Part shown: positions 34,247-44,585 of the stretch, in pieces
Layout: each line of letters starts with the position of its first letter
Numbering within the stretch: position 1 is the first letter of the stretch
Origin: Arthrobacter sp. NIO-1057
Lineage (GTDB): Bacteria; Actinomycetota; Actinomycetes; Actinomycetales; Micrococcaceae
DNA length: 64,000 bases
Reading direction: 5' to 3'
Assembly: GCF_900094805.1 (NCBI RefSeq)
Contig: NZ_FMAT01000007.1
Coordinates: forward strand, 1 to 64,000
Notes under the pieces: model-generated
Told to the model about the DNA's origin: nothing
The model's input: only the letters and a program-made list of their open reading frames with translations
Database searches by the model: none
Translations under genes and position numbers: made by a program

Positions 34247-37212
34247 CGTCCAACTCCTGTCTGTGATGCTTCAACAAAATCGTGGCGGTCAATTGGGCTA
34301 CGTCCTTCGGAGAGTGCGTCGATCTCACTGCCAAGTGAGCGTAGGACGTCTTGGACCAGACCCAGAACCACCAGATATACGCCGATATCAAAAACGGTGG
34401 AGGTGACAAACTTCTGCTCGCCAAAGAACCAAAATTCCATGGCGTACATGGTGAAAATTTCATCGCCCAGCAGCAATGGCACAATGCCGGCTAGACCAGC
34501 GAGGGCAATGCCTCCGCCGATCAGCATGCCCGGGGCAATCCGCATAGACTCTGACAGTTCTATACGGCCACCAGCCAGATAACGGATGGTCAGTGCCAGC
34601 CCTGCGATCAGGCCTCCGGCAAAACCACCGCCCGGAGTGTTGTGTCCGGCGAGAAGGGTATACACGGAGAGCACGAGGACCGAGTGGAACATCAGACGAG
34701 TCACCACTTCGAAAATGATGGAACGCCGTTCAGCTACCAGGGTGCTACCGGCCATCAACCAATCCTGGTTGTCACTGGAGGCAAAGCGTCGTGCAATACG
34801 TAGCGCCACTTCTTTGGATTCCTTGCCACCCATGGCTTCGGAACCCGAATCGATACTGCCCGGAGCCACATCTTGAGCCCGTACCCGGCTGCCAAAGCTA
34901 CGCCCGGCGAAGATCAGTGAGGCCACACCGGTAGCGGCCGCGGCCAGCACGGTGATTTCCCCGAAGGTATCCCACACGCGCATATCCACCAGGGCCACGT
35001 TCACAATGTTCTTGCCGTAGCCTTCGTAGTACGCTAGGTCAGGCCATGCCAGCGAAATGCTGGATTCTTGACGGGCTGCCATCATGGCGATGGCAATGTA
35101 AATGACCATCACGGCCAGCGTGATCGCCATTAGCGCACGGCCCCACTTGATGCGTTTGATCCCACCCCACAAGCGTTTAGGCAGGGCGCGCAGGGCCAGC
35201 ACGAAGGAAACCAATACGATCGTTTCCACCAGTAACTGCGTGAGCGCCAAGTCTGGTGCCCCTTGCAGCGCAAAAATTGCCACCATACCGTAGCCGGTCA
35301 CCGAAACCATGAGCACTGCCATGAAACGCTTTGGTGCAATGGTGGCCACCACTGCTCCGGCAATGATGATGACGCCGATCAGAATCTGCGCCGGATGATC
35401 AGCAATAACCCAGTTAGACGGCCACGGAGTGGCCACGGTCAGCGCAATGCCCAATGGGATTACCAAGACCACACCAAGGATCACGCCCAGGTAGAAGGAC
35501 AAGGAACCACGCTGGGTACGACCGGTTATCCAAATCGCGACCATGTCCAACACGTTCACCGACATGCGGTAAATTTCTTCGGCCGAAATTGTCATGCGAC
35601 GCAGTGGCGCACCTGTATCACTGCGATGACGGATCCAGTAGAAGATCAAACCGAGGCTCACCGAAATTGCGCTGAGCCCCAGTGCTGGGTTGAATCCGGC
35701 GAAAGCCAGCAGGTGCATCTTCCCTGGTCCACCCTGTGCCGCGGACCAGTGCACCATCAGTGGTTCAATTAGCTGCGGGTAGAGACCAAGGAAAAGTGTC
35801 AGTGCTGAGAGCACCAGCAGTGGGGCCAAGAAAATGAGAGTTGGTGCCTTGCAGTTCAGCGCTGGTACCGATTGCTTCTTCACACCAAAAGCGCCAAAGA
35901 AGAAACGTAGCGAGTAACCCATGGTCAAACCGGCGCCCAGTACGAGCCCGACAAGGGCAGCCCAGCCCCACGGAGTATCAAGATGAAGCGCTGATTCGTA
36001 CACGGCTTCTTTGGCTACGAAACCAAAGAGCAGTGGGACACCTGCCATGGAGGCAGCTGCGATACCGGCGGCGACGGTAAGGATCGGCATGGCTCGACGT
36101 AGTCCGCTGAGCTTTCGGATATCACGCGTACCGGTGTTGTGGTCAATGATGCCCACGCTGAGGAACAGGGTCGCTTTAAACAGACCATGTGCCAGGGTCA
36201 TGGCCAACGCGGCAAATGCGGCTTCGGGTGTGCCAAAGCCAAAGATCGCAATGATGAAGCCGAGCTGAGACACGGTTCCAAAAGCCAAGATCAGCTTGAG
36301 GTCATACTGCTTTAGCGCTCGGAAGCCACCGATGAGCATGGTCAGGATACCGATGCCCACGGTCATGGGAGCCCACAGGTTGGTGTCGGCAAATCCTGGA
36401 GCCATTCGGGCAATCAGGTAGACGCCGGCTTTCACCATGGCTGCGGCGTGCAGGTACGCGGACACTGGTGTTGGAGCGGCCATTGCGCCGGGAAGCCAGA
36501 AGTGGAAAGGTACCAAGGCCGACTTCGAGATTGCGCCCACGATAATCAAGGCAACAGCTACATCGGTGTAGGTTCCCAAAGAAACCAGTTGGTCCGCGGA
36601 GGCCATGATTTCAGAGAGCTGGTAGCTGCCTGCCTTCGCACCAATCATCAAGATTCCGGCGAGCATGACCAAACCACCAAGGGTGGTAATAATCAGTGCG
36701 TTCATTGCCGAACGTCGAGCGGTGATCAGTGCCTGGTTAAAGCCGATCAGCAAGTAGGAAAGCACGCTGGTGATTTCCCAGAAGATGAACATGATAATGA
36801 CATCGTCGGCGGTGACCAGACCTGTCATGGCGCCGGCGAAGGCCACCATTTTGGCAGCGAAGCCACCGATTTGCGGGTCATCATTCTTGAAGTAGCGAGC
36901 GCAATAAAACAGCACTAGGGCGCCGACACCGAGAATCAGCAGCAAGATCGTTGCCGAGAGCGAGTCCATACGGAAGTTCAACCCGATATTCAGACCGGGG
37001 ATCCATTGAATGCTGATAGACGGCGGCGCATTGGGTGCACCATTAGCCAAGGAATTATCGGCGGCAAGGACTGTGGGAAGCTGAGTCAGCAACCAGATGA
37101 ATCCCACTGCAGGGACGACCGCCACCACATAAAAGGCATTTCGTTTAAGCGCCCGGAATAGCATTGGGCACAAAAAAGCGGTCACGAACAGCGCAGTGAG
37201 AATTACTAGCAC
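34243..37212 (-). CDS. mrpA: Mrp Na+/H+ antiporter subunit A with fused B domain
   Basis: The largest Mrp subunit, about 989 residues. A NuoL-like proton-channel domain fills the first 500 or so residues, with FWEITSVLSYLLIGFN and GAISKSALVPFHFWLPGAM, the key ion-channel helices. MnhA-specific helices follow, including GAPDLALTQLLVETIVLV. The last about 170 residues are the MnhB domain (LLAGHNTPGGGFAGGLIAGLAL), explaining the absence of a separate mrpB. GTG 37212 with GAGGAG upstream is preferred to ATG 37257. The operon exports Na+ in exchange for protons and supports salt and alkaline tolerance. The 225-bp upstream gap should hold divergent promoters. Confidence 0.93.
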   Translation of the reverse strand: MLVILTALFVTAFLCPMLFRALKRNAFYVVAVVPAVGFIWLLTQLPTVLAADNSLANGAPNAPPSISIQWIPGLNIGLNFRMDSLSATILLLILGVGALVLFYCARYFKNDDPQIGGFAAKMVAFAGAMTGLVTADDVIIMFIFWEITSVLSYLLIGFNQALITARRSAMNALIITTLGGLVMLAGILMIGAKAGSYQLSEIMASADQLVSLGTYTDVAVALIIVGAISKSALVPFHFWLPGAMAAPTPVSAYLHAAAMVKAGVYLIARMAPGFADTNLWAPMTVGIGILTMLIGGFRALKQYDLKLILAFGTVSQLGFIIAIFGFGTPEAAFAALAMTLAHGLFKATLFLSVGIIDHNTGTRDIRKLSGLRRAMPILTVAAGIAAASMAGVPLLFGFVAKEAVYESALHLDTPWGWAALVGLVLGAGLTMGYSLRFFFGAFGVKKQSVPALNCKAPTLIFLAPLLVLSALTLFLGLYPQLIEPLMVHWSAAQGGPGKMHLLAFAGFNPALGLSAISVSLGLIFYWIRHRSDTGAPLRRMTISAEEIYRMSVNVLDMVAIWITGRTQRGSLSFYLGVILGVVLVIPLGIALTVATPWPSNWVIADHPAQILIGVIIIAGAVVATIAPKRFMAVLMVSVTGYGMVAIFALQGAPDLALTQLLVETIVLVSFVLALRALPKRLWGGIKRIKWGRALMAITLAVMVIYIAIAMMAARQESSISLAWPDLAYYEGYGKNIVNVALVDMRVWDTFGEITVLAAAATGVASLIFAGRSFGSRVRAQDVAPGSIDSGSEAMGGKESKEVALRIARRFASSDNQDWLMAGSTLVAERRSIIFEVVTRLMFHSVLVLSVYTLLAGHNTPGGGFAGGLIAGLALTIRYLAGGRIELSESMRIAPGMLIGGGIALAGLAGIVPLLLGDEIFTMYAMEFWFFGEQKFVTSTVFDIGVYLVVLGLVQDVLRSLGSEIDALSEGRSPIDRHDFVEASQTGVGR

Positions 37213-37425
37213 GCGTCTCCTCTGTCGGCTGGCGGTTGGGCAGAGTGCGATGACCACGAAAAATAGTCTGCACCTGCAATTTTATCAGCCAGAGGGGTAT
37301 CGATTCCGTGGAATGTGTCGTTAGAGGAATATTTTCTATCGTTTCCGCGATCAGCTGATTTTGCACTGTTACACAGGAATGTCTAAATTCCGTGGGAGTT
37401 TCACTAACCGTTCTCTTGCAACAGG

Positions 37426-37437
37426 TACTATGCGACC
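37426..37437 (+). promoter_or_regulatory. Leaderless-type -10 element before the MFS gene
   Basis: TACTAT (37426-37431) is followed by six bases and ATG 37438. No Shine-Dalgarno is visible. Confidence 0.5.
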
Positions 37438-38760
37438 ATGTCAATCAATCAGCCGATGTCACCGCCGGTCAGCGATAAGTGGCTCAACAAGTACACCTGG
37501 GCTTGGGCAAGCTGGGACTGGGGTCAGGCGGCCATTAACGCCGTCATGATCACCTTCGTCTTCACCGTCTATCTCACCAGCGACCTCTTTGGCGATAAGG
37601 ACCACGCCTCACTGGTGCTCTCGCAAGCGCTAACCGTTGGTGGCCTAGCGATCGCCGTGTTAGTGCCGGTGACCGGATTACGAGCTGATGCCGCGGGGCG
37701 ACGGAAAATATGGATTGTCGTCAATACGCTCATCCTTGTTGCCGTATGCGCGGCCTGTTTCTTCGTTTACCCAAGCGAACAGTACCTTTGGTTCGGCGCC
37801 ATTCTCATCGCCTTGATGTCAGTGGTCAGTGAGTTCGCTGGCGTGAACTACAACGCCGTGCTCAATCAGATCTCAACCAAAGCCACTGTCGGAAAGGTTT
37901 CTGGCTTTGGATGGGGCATGGGATATGTTGGCGGAATCCTTGCCCTGGCACTGGTGCTCTTCGGTTTTGTTGAGCCAATCGTTCAGTGGCCGGGAGCGTC
38001 CACCGAGAGTTCCCTGAACCTACGATTGATTGCGCTCTTCTCGGCCGCCTGGTGCCTGGTTTTTGCCCTGCCGTTGTTCTTCATCATCCCTGAATCAACT
38101 GCATCCAGTGCGGTGAAAATCCCGCTCAAGGATTCATACAAGGTCCTGTTCTCCACCATCAAGAATCTGTGGCGCAGTGATCGAAATCTGCTGTTCTTCC
38201 TCTGCTCATCAGCGGTGTTCCGCGATGGCTTGGCAGCCATCTTCACTTTCGGCGGTGTCATCGCAGCCGGAACCTTTGGCTTCGCAGCCTCTGATGTCAT
38301 TATTTTTGCGATCGTCGGCAACTTGGTGGCTGCCCTCGGAGCAGTGCTCGGTGGACGACTCGATGACCTGTTGGGTCCAAAGATGGTCATCTGCGGTTCG
38401 TTGATCGGTCTCTTGGTAGCCGGCGCCGGAGTTTTCTTCTCTCCCGGAGCCAGCGGGTTCTGGATCTTTGGATTGCTCCTGTGCCTCTTCGTAGGGCCGG
38501 CCCAGGCAGCATCGCGTTCTTACCTGGCTCGCTTAATCCCTGAAGGTCGAGAGGGTGAACTTTTCGGACTTTATGCCACCACCGGTCGAGCCGTCTCGTT
38601 CTTAGCACCCGGACTATTCGGTCTGGCCATTGCCTTGGCTACCCCGCTGATCGCTACCGGCGGTGCCCAACGTTATGGCATCTTGGGCATCCTCGTAGTC
38701 CTAGCGCTTGGCCTACTACTATTGCTGCCTATTCGATCACCACGAGAGTCCAAGGCTTAG
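37438..38760 (+). CDS. MFS transporter, UMF1/Atg22-like
   Basis: A 440-residue major facilitator protein with 12 predicted helices. The N-terminal WASWDWGQAAINAVMITFVFTVY corresponds to the YDWANSAF-type opening of the UMF1/Atg22 family. GLRADAAGRRKIW is the loop 2-3 motif. Eukaryotic Atg22 exports vacuolar amino acids. The bacterial substrate is unknown. It is divergent from the Mrp operon and ends in a shared terminator with dcd. The start is apparently leaderless. Confidence 0.88.
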   Translation: MSINQPMSPPVSDKWLNKYTWAWASWDWGQAAINAVMITFVFTVYLTSDLFGDKDHASLVLSQALTVGGLAIAVLVPVTGLRADAAGRRKIWIVVNTLILVAVCAACFFVYPSEQYLWFGAILIALMSVVSEFAGVNYNAVLNQISTKATVGKVSGFGWGMGYVGGILALALVLFGFVEPIVQWPGASTESSLNLRLIALFSAAWCLVFALPLFFIIPESTASSAVKIPLKDSYKVLFSTIKNLWRSDRNLLFFLCSSAVFRDGLAAIFTFGGVIAAGTFGFAASDVIIFAIVGNLVAALGAVLGGRLDDLLGPKMVICGSLIGLLVAGAGVFFSPGASGFWIFGLLLCLFVGPAQAASRSYLARLIPEGREGELFGLYATTGRAVSFLAPGLFGLAIALATPLIATGGAQRYGILGILVVLALGLLLLLPIRSPRESKA

Positions 38761-38787
38761 TCTTCTGTTCGGATTGTGCAGTTATGC

Positions 38788-38821
38788 AGAATGGATCGGC
38801 CACTGCGGGCCGATCCATTCT
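38788..38821. terminator. Bidirectional terminator between MFS gene and dcd
   Basis: A 14-bp perfect stem (38788-38801 with 38808-38821) with a 6-nt loop lies between convergent stops at 38760 and 38827. Confidence 0.85.
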
Positions 38822-38826
38822 CGCGT

Positions 38827-39408
38827 TTAGCTCTCGATAGTTGTTCGATGGAAGTTCAGGTGACTGCGTGATGCCGTTGGGCCTCGCTGTCCTTGGTAGC
38901 GATTGCCGTAGGGTCCGGAACCGTAAGGGTGTTCGGTGGCCGAGGTGAGCTTGAAGAAGCACAGCTGGCCAATCTTCGAACCTGGCCACAGCTTGATGGG
39001 CAAGGTCGCCATATTGGAAAGCTCCAAGGTCACGTGACCCGAGAATCCGGGATCGATGAACCCGGCAGTGGAGTGGGTGAGCAGTCCGAGGCGGCCCAAC
39101 GAGCTCTTACCTTCTAGTCGTGCTGCCACGGAGTGTCCCAGGGTCACGACTTCATAGGTGGAGCCCAAGACAAATTCACCGGGGTGGAGAATAAACGGTT
39201 CATCCGGGTCAACCTCGACCAGACGGGTTAGCTCGTCTTGTTCCACCGATGGATCGATATGCGCATATTTGTGGTTGTCGAACAACCGGAAGAACCGGTC
39301 AATACGAACGTCCACGGATGCGGGCTGGACCATATTCGGGTCATAGGGCTCAAGCCCAATCTCACCGGACGCTATTTCTCGACGAATGTCACCATCTGAA
39401 TACAACAC
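38827..39408 (-). CDS. dcd: dCTP deaminase
   Basis: Converts dCTP to dUTP, or directly to dUMP in the bifunctional form found in Mycobacterium and many Actinobacteria. The protein has 193 residues and a dUTPase-like jelly-roll fold. [13 protein letters not shown] carries the phosphate-binding Ser and Arg. [18 protein letters not shown] holds the catalytic region. The C-terminal [18 protein letters not shown] closes the active site. I cannot tell mono- from bifunctional by eye. The ATG has GAAGG upstream. Confidence 0.95.
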   Translation of the reverse strand: MLYSDGDIRREIASGEIGLEPYDPNMVQPASVDVRIDRFFRLFDNHKYAHIDPSVEQDELTRLVEVDPDEPFILHPGEFVLGSTYEVVTLGHSVAARLEGKSSLGRLGLLTHSTAGFIDPGFSGHVTLELSNMATLPIKLWPGSKIGQLCFFKLTSATEHPYGSGPYGNRYQGQRGPTASRSHLNFHRTTIES

Positions 39409-39623
39409 GCCTTCAAATTTATCGTGAGAATGCCCAATCGTTGAACTCTTCGAGCAAATATGTAGGTTTTCTTATCAACGGGCCGATCGCTGATTAGCGA
39501 AAAGTCATGTTTTGTTCACTGAGGCAGTGACGGATTTCCCATTACTTCCCCAGAAATTCCAGCTATCGTTAACGTGGGGTTAGTGCCCCATCATCACTTC
39601 ACGACACGAGGGTTAATAACATC

Positions 39624-40493
39624 ATGCGTCTAGCCTCCGCGCTGACCGGCACCGTACTTGCTTCGGCTTTGTTGCTCTCTGCTGCTCCGGCATCTTTGGC
39701 TGCTCCTACCGAAGACTTACCTGCCGTTGAAAGCTCTCAGCTTTCCGACGCTTCAAGCATGCTGGCCCTTATTAACCCAACCACCAAGCTGTCGCCTGAA
39801 GATTACACCCCAACAAAGTTAGTCAGCGTTGGCAGTACCGGACTGACTTTGCGCGCAGAAGCTGCACAAGCAGTTGAAGACCTCATCGCTGATGCTCGCG
39901 CCGCGGGGCATTCCATTAAGTTGCTCAGCGCCTACCGTTCCTACGAACGACAGGCTGCCCTGTTTAATCAGTACCAATCCAAGTACGGAACAGCCTATGC
40001 GGAACGTATTTCCGCCCGCCCTGGAACCAGCGAACACCAGCTGGGACTGGCAGCAGATCTGGGCTACACGAACAGCCGGGCTGAACTGAAAGAGGAGTTC
40101 GGTCAAACTCCTGCCGGTATTTGGATTGCGAAACACGCCAGTGACTACGGGCTGATCATCCGTTACCCACAGGGTAAGGAAGAGATCACCGGTTACAAAT
40201 ATGAGCCATGGCATGTGCGCTACATTGGCAAAGAACATGCCAAGGCCTTAGCCGAGTCTGGTGCGGAAACCTACGAAGAGTATTTCCAGATGCTCAGCAA
40301 GACACTCGAAGAACCCAAAACCGAGGCATCTGCTGTAGCCAAGGAAGAGGAATCTGATTCTTCGAATAAGTCGGAGAAAGAGTCAGCAAAGGATTCCGAA
40401 GAAGTCGGGCACGGCGTAGTGAAGGAAGATGACCTTCTGGTTCTGCGATTCCTGCCACCGTACCGTGACTGGGGTTTCGGCTTCACCGAATAA
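39624..40493 (+). CDS. Secreted D-alanyl-D-alanine carboxypeptidase, VanY family
   Basis: A zinc peptidase that trims the terminal D-Ala of peptidoglycan stem peptides outside the membrane. Of 289 residues, a signal peptide ends near ASLA-A (26/27). The VanY domain spans about 60-215. Zinc ligands are H138 and D145 in SEHQLGLAAD and H197 in EPWHVRY, with catalytic E194. The C-terminal 65 residues are a charged Glu/Ser/Lys linker followed by a hydrophobic aromatic end, which may interact with the wall or membrane. It has its own promoter region of 215 bp shared with dcd. Confidence 0.9.
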   Translation: MRLASALTGTVLASALLLSAAPASLAAPTEDLPAVESSQLSDASSMLALINPTTKLSPEDYTPTKLVSVGSTGLTLRAEAAQAVEDLIADARAAGHSIKLLSAYRSYERQAALFNQYQSKYGTAYAERISARPGTSEHQLGLAADLGYTNSRAELKEEFGQTPAGIWIAKHASDYGLIIRYPQGKEEITGYKYEPWHVRYIGKEHAKALAESGAETYEEYFQMLSKTLEEPKTEASAVAKEEESDSSNKSEKESAKDSEEVGHGVVKEDDLLVLRFLPPYRDWGFGFTE

Positions 40494-40503
40494 AGTGCTT
40501 CGC

Positions 40504-40860
40504 CTAGAAAAAGGCGGCAATGCCTAAGAACACCGCGGTTGGAATCAACGACGCCACCAGTGCAATGAACCAGTGCCAGAACTTGCCGCTGGCTTTCTGG
40601 CAGGACCCGGCACGCTTCCTGCGATAAACAAGGTTCACGTTGGAGAGCACCCAAATAATCGTGCCGATCGCCAGCGGCGGTCCCAGAACTACCTGTACAG
40701 GCAAGATTGAGTGCGCCTCATACAGATCACGTACTGTTCTACCCCATGTGGTCAGCGGGTCCCGGAGCACCATCAGGCTAAGCATCCAGTAGTAAATAAT
40801 TCCAGGGATGCCAAGCAGCACATTCACGACCAGCAGTCGTCTCACAGCTCTACCCTTCAT
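40504..40860 (-). CDS. Small membrane protein of unknown function
   Basis: A 118-residue protein with three hydrophobic segments: LLVVNVLLGIPGIIYYWML, VVLGPPLAIGTIIWVL and FIALVASLIPTAVFLGI. Basic loops lie between them. I do not recognise a family. It is convergent with the VanY gene, with only 10 bases between stops and no hairpin. The ATG lacks an obvious Shine-Dalgarno. Confidence 0.6.
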   Translation of the reverse strand: MKGRAVRRLLVVNVLLGIPGIIYYWMLSLMVLRDPLTTWGRTVRDLYEAHSILPVQVVLGPPLAIGTIIWVLSNVNLVYRRKRAGSCQKASGKFWHWFIALVASLIPTAVFLGIAAFF

Positions 40861-40971
40861 CCCATTGATGCTTCCAGCGCGTTCGAAGCAACCTAAATTC
40901 TACCGAACCCCAAGATGAGAATGCCTCTGCTATTCCCTTTTTAGCCCTGTGCATCGGCTAAGAATCGCCAA

Positions 40972-41007
40972 AGGGCTGCCAGCAGTATGAAAACTACTGA
41001 CAGCCCT
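40972..41007 (-). terminator. Terminator downstream of fumarase
   Basis: An imperfect inverted repeat AGGGCTG.../...CAGCCCT with an inner AGTA/TACT stem, 15 bases after the fumarase stop. On the minus strand it runs into CCCTTT. Confidence 0.7.
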
Positions 41008-41021
41008 GAGAGCAACGAAGA

Positions 41022-42728
41022 TTACTTCGCGCGAACCGGAATGCCGGTAAAGGTTGGCTTCAAAGTTTCAGCGAAGAAGTCCTCACCCTTGTCATCAACC
41101 ACGATGAAGGCTGGGAAGTCCTCAACCTCAATCTTCCAGATTGCTTCCATGCCCAATTCCTCATACTCGAGGATTTCGACCTTCTTAATGCAATCCTGAG
41201 CCAGTCGTGCTGCTGGGCCGCCGATGGAACCTAGGTAGAAACCACCATGGGTGTTGCACGCATCGGTGACCTGTTTGGAACGGTTGCCCTTGGCCAGCAT
41301 GACCATCGAACCGCCAGCCGCCTGGAACTGATCCACATATGAATCCATGCGACCTGCAGTGGTTGGACCGAAGGATCCCGAAGGCATTCCTTCCGGAGTC
41401 TTTGCAGGACCTGCATAGTAGACCGGGTGGTCCTTGAGGTACTGTGGCATCTCTTCGCCAGCGTCCAGACGTTCCTTGATCTTCGCGTGCGCGATATCGC
41501 GGGCCACCACCAGCGGACCGGTCAGCGACAGACGCGTCTTGACTGGGAACTTGGTCAGTTCAGCCAGGATCTCGTCCATTGGCTTATTCAGATCGATCTT
41601 CACCACGGAGCTGCCACCGGTACCGGTGACACCATCGGTTTCATCGCCGTGAGCAGCAATGGCTGGGTGGTTTTCATCTGGCATGAAACGTGCTGGATCA
41701 GTTTCCAGCTGCTCCACGAACAGGCCCTCTTCGGTGATCTTGGCCAGCATCTGGCGGTCAGCCGAGCAGGACACTGCGATGGCCACTGGCATCGAAGCAC
41801 CATGGCGAGGCAAACGAACCACGCGAACGTCGTGGCAGAAGTACTTGCCACCAAACTGTGCACCAATGCCGAAGTGGCGGGTCAGTTCCAGAACCTTTTC
41901 TTCCAGCTCGGTATCGCGGAAGCCACGGCCGGTCATCGCGCCTTCGGTAGGTAGCGAATCTAGGTACTTCGCCGAACCATACTTGGCGGTCTTCAGCGCC
42001 ATTTCGGCACTGGTACCACCGATAACGATGGACAGGTGGTACGGAGGGCAAGCAGCGGTGCCCAAGGAACGCAGCTTCTCATCGAGAAACTTCAACATGG
42101 CATTCTCGTTGAGAATAGCCTTGGTCTCCTGGTACAGGAAGGACTTATTGGCGCTGCCGCCACCCTTGGCCATGAACAAGAACTTGTAGCTGGTATCAGC
42201 ACCGTCCTTGGTGTTGGCGTACAGATCGATCTGTGCTGGAAGGTTGTTGCCGGTGGCCTTCTCTTCCCAGGTGGTGATTGGCGCCAGCTGAGAGTAACGC
42301 AGGTTCAGCTTGGTGTAGGCGTTGTAGATACCGCGCGATAGCGAAATCTCATCCTGCTCTTCGGACAGGACGCGTTGTCCGCGCTTACCCATCACAATTG
42401 CGGTACCGGTGTCCTGGCACATCGGCAGGATGCCACCAGCGGCAATGTTGGCGTTCTTCAGCAGGTCAAGTGCCACGAACTTATCGTTCGGGCTGGCTTC
42501 CTCATCGTCGAGGATGTTGCGTAGCTGCTGCAGGTGGGCCGGACGCAGATAGTGCGAAATGTCGTGCAGTGCGGTTTCGGCCAGCTGCTCCAATGCTTCT
42601 GGCGCGACCTTCAGGAAGTTTTTCCCATCCGGACCGGCGACGACCTCGACGCCTTCGGAGGAAATTTTGCGGTACGGGGTAGTATCTTCGCCAATTGGCA
42701 GAAGATCCTCATAACGGAATTCAGGCAT
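41022..42728 (-). CDS. fumA: Class I (iron-sulfur) fumarate hydratase
   Basis: Interconverts fumarate and malate in the TCA cycle, using an oxygen-sensitive [4Fe-4S] cluster. Of 568 residues, the alpha domain contains [10 protein letters not shown] with C104, one cluster ligand. A second candidate Cys is in [11 protein letters not shown]. The C-terminal beta domain has [14 protein letters not shown] and [13 protein letters not shown] 42728 has AAGGAC upstream. The frame stays open 188 codons further, but that part is antisense to the SseB-like gene and unlike any fumarase. Monocistronic, with a terminator after it. Confidence 0.94.
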   Translation of the reverse strand: MPEFRYEDLLPIGEDTTPYRKISSEGVEVVAGPDGKNFLKVAPEALEQLAETALHDISHYLRPAHLQQLRNILDDEEASPNDKFVALDLLKNANIAAGGILPMCQDTGTAIVMGKRGQRVLSEEQDEISLSRGIYNAYTKLNLRYSQLAPITTWEEKATGNNLPAQIDLYANTKDGADTSYKFLFMAKGGGSANKSFLYQETKAILNENAMLKFLDEKLRSLGTAACPPYHLSIVIGGTSAEMALKTAKYGSAKYLDSLPTEGAMTGRGFRDTELEEKVLELTRHFGIGAQFGGKYFCHDVRVVRLPRHGASMPVAIAVSCSADRQMLAKITEEGLFVEQLETDPARFMPDENHPAIAAHGDETDGVTGTGGSSVVKIDLNKPMDEILAELTKFPVKTRLSLTGPLVVARDIAHAKIKERLDAGEEMPQYLKDHPVYYAGPAKTPEGMPSGSFGPTTAGRMDSYVDQFQAAGGSMVMLAKGNRSKQVTDACNTHGGFYLGSIGGPAARLAQDCIKKVEILEYEELGMEAIWKIEVEDFPAFIVVDDKGEDFFAETLKPTFTGIPVRAK

Positions 42729-42839
42729 GCTCAGTCCTTGATTCAATCGTGGGTGCTCATCTTTCATTTTAGGCCTTGACCCCGAATTTCCCGCATTCGC
42801 CGTTTGCGCCTGAGCCTCTATCGCGACATGCTGTAGTAC

Positions 42840-43331
42840 ATGAGCACCGAGAACACGCCTGCGCCACGCGATGGTCAAGATCCGGAACAAACTCCAGATG
42901 CGATCATCGAAACACCCATGGATCAGTACCGCGCCAAGCCAAAAACGCACTTCGAAATGATGCTGCAGGCCGGACTGAACAAACCAGAGCTCTCCGGTTC
43001 CGTCATTGGTGCCTTCATGAGCGCCGAGGTGTACTTCCTCTCCCGCGAAGAAGTGACCGGAGAGAATAAGAACGCTCAGCCGATGATGCTGACCAATCCC
43101 ACCGGCGAAGCCGTGGTGGCACTGTTCACCACTCTTGAACGCATTCCATCGAGTTATATCGATCAGGCCCCGTATGGGGTTAAGGTGCAGGGTGCCACTG
43201 TGGTGCGGGCACTGGAGAACACCGGATTTGTTGTGAATCCGGGCGATGAACTGAGCTTTGAGGTTCCAGCTGACGGCGTAGCCATCTTGCAACAGCAGAT
43301 CCTAAATCAGCAATCTGAAGATCAATCGTAA
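42840..43331 (+). CDS. SseB-like domain protein
   Basis: A 163-residue cytoplasmic protein. After about 40 hydrophilic residues it shows the SseB N-terminal domain pattern: [10 protein letters not shown], a [22 protein letters not shown] core and [20 protein letters not shown] at the end. SseB-domain proteins of Actinobacteria have no established biochemical role. The gene is divergent from fumarase across 111 bp. Confidence in the coding call is high. In the family name it is moderate. Confidence 0.75.
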   Translation: MSTENTPAPRDGQDPEQTPDAIIETPMDQYRAKPKTHFEMMLQAGLNKPELSGSVIGAFMSAEVYFLSREEVTGENKNAQPMMLTNPTGEAVVALFTTLERIPSSYIDQAPYGVKVQGATVVRALENTGFVVNPGDELSFEVPADGVAILQQQILNQQSEDQS

Positions 43332-43427
43332 CTTTCGCCACGATTACTCGCGCCGTTTACCGACGGGTCATATTCGTGGGATATGCTGTTTCTTGCCCGA
43401 GCCGTCAATAGGCCGCTCGGAGCACCT

Positions 43428-43498
43428 GCGGGCGTAGCTCAATGGTAGAGCGCTAGCTTCCCAAGCTCGATACGCGGGTTCGATTCCCGTCGCCCGCT
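43428..43498 (+). tRNA. tRNA-Gly, anticodon CCC
   Basis: A 71-nt cloverleaf. The acceptor stem GCGGGCG pairs with CGCCCGC, the D arm is GCTC-AATGGTA-GAGC, and the T arm GCGGG-TTCGATT-CCCGT contains TTCGA. The anticodon loop TTCCCAA (43458-43464) has U33 and anticodon CCC at 43460-43462, reading GGG. The anticodon stem CTAGC/GCTCG has one U-C mismatch at pair 28-42. CCA is not encoded. The upstream 96 bases contain a possible promoter but nothing definite. Confidence 0.93.
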
Positions 43499-43568
43499 CG
43501 CATTGACGTCGGGGTACCACCAGGTGCCCCGGCGTTTTCGTTTTCTCAGGTCAACACGAAGGAGCACG

Positions 43569-44498
43569 ATGACAGGTGTCCTCGAAGGCTTCTCCATCAT
43601 CTGGGTGGTCATTGCAGTTGGTTATCTGGTGGGACGTACCGGGGTGTTGGGCGAGCAAGGTCGCCATGTCCTGAGTCGAGTCACCTTCTTCGTCGCTTCC
43701 CCTGCCCTGCTCTTTACCACCCTGGCTGAATCAGATCCTGTTGCAGTATTGGGCCCACTGTTGTGGGTGGCTGCGATATCAGCGGCCCTGACCGCGGTGA
43801 TCTACTACCTGGTCACCACTCGCTGGCTGAAGCGATCAGCTTCGGAACGAATCATCGCCGCGATGTCTGCTTCTACAGTGAACTCAGCGAATCTTGGCCT
43901 GCCCATCGCCCTCTATGTGTTGGGTGATGCATCGTTTGCGGCACCCATTATCTTGTTCCAGTTAGCGTTGTATCAGCCGATCAATCTGGCAATGCTTGAC
44001 GCTACTACCTCGCGACACCGCACCACACCACTGGCGTTGTTGCTGGCAACGGTGAAAAATCCAATGATTATTGGCTCGATGCTCGGGCTTGTCGTGGCGT
44101 TGACCGGGTACAAGTTGCCCTCCATTGTGCTTGAACCCATTGATCTGATTGCTGGGGCATCCATTCCGTGCATGCTCATGGCCTTCGGTATCTCATTGGT
44201 TGGTTCCAAACCCTTGGAGAAAAAATCGGCACGACGCGCTGATGTGCTCATCGGTAGCGCAGCCAAACTCGTGATCCATCCGGCGCTAGCTTGGGTATTT
44301 GCTTATCTAGTGTTCGGACTGCGTGGCGAAATGCTGGTGGCTTCGGTCATCATGGCTGGCCTGCCAACAGCCCAAAATATCTTCGTGACGGCCTCTCGTT
44401 ATAACCATGGGGTCATCGTGGCCAAAGATACGGTGCTGATCACCACCATCTGCGCTATACCTCTCATGATGGTGCTGGCTCTCATCTTGGGAATTTAG
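43569..44498 (+). CDS. AEC (auxin efflux carrier) family transporter
   Basis: A 309-residue membrane permease with about ten helices in two five-helix halves. NSANLGLPIALYVLGD and PTAQNIFVTASRYNHG are the paired half-helix motifs of the AEC family. Bacterial members export or import organic acids such as malate or malonate. The substrate is unknown here. ATG 43569 has a strong GGAG 4 bases upstream. The frame is open back to the tRNA gene, which argues against earlier starts. Confidence 0.9.
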   Translation: MTGVLEGFSIIWVVIAVGYLVGRTGVLGEQGRHVLSRVTFFVASPALLFTTLAESDPVAVLGPLLWVAAISAALTAVIYYLVTTRWLKRSASERIIAAMSASTVNSANLGLPIALYVLGDASFAAPIILFQLALYQPINLAMLDATTSRHRTTPLALLLATVKNPMIIGSMLGLVVALTGYKLPSIVLEPIDLIAGASIPCMLMAFGISLVGSKPLEKKSARRADVLIGSAAKLVIHPALAWVFAYLVFGLRGEMLVASVIMAGLPTAQNIFVTASRYNHGVIVAKDTVLITTICAIPLMMVLALILGI

Positions 44499-44585
44499 TG
44501 TAACTTTTGACCGTCGGAATAAGCGGGTGTCTCTAGACTGTTGCTAGGAGTAGAGCAAAATCAACCCCCTTTGAGTGAGGTCATC

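Noticed and set aside
42729-43292. An N-terminal extension of fumarase by 188 codons
   Set aside because: This stretch is antisense to the SseB-like gene and unlike any fumarase. The ATG at 42728 has a Shine-Dalgarno and gives normal family length.
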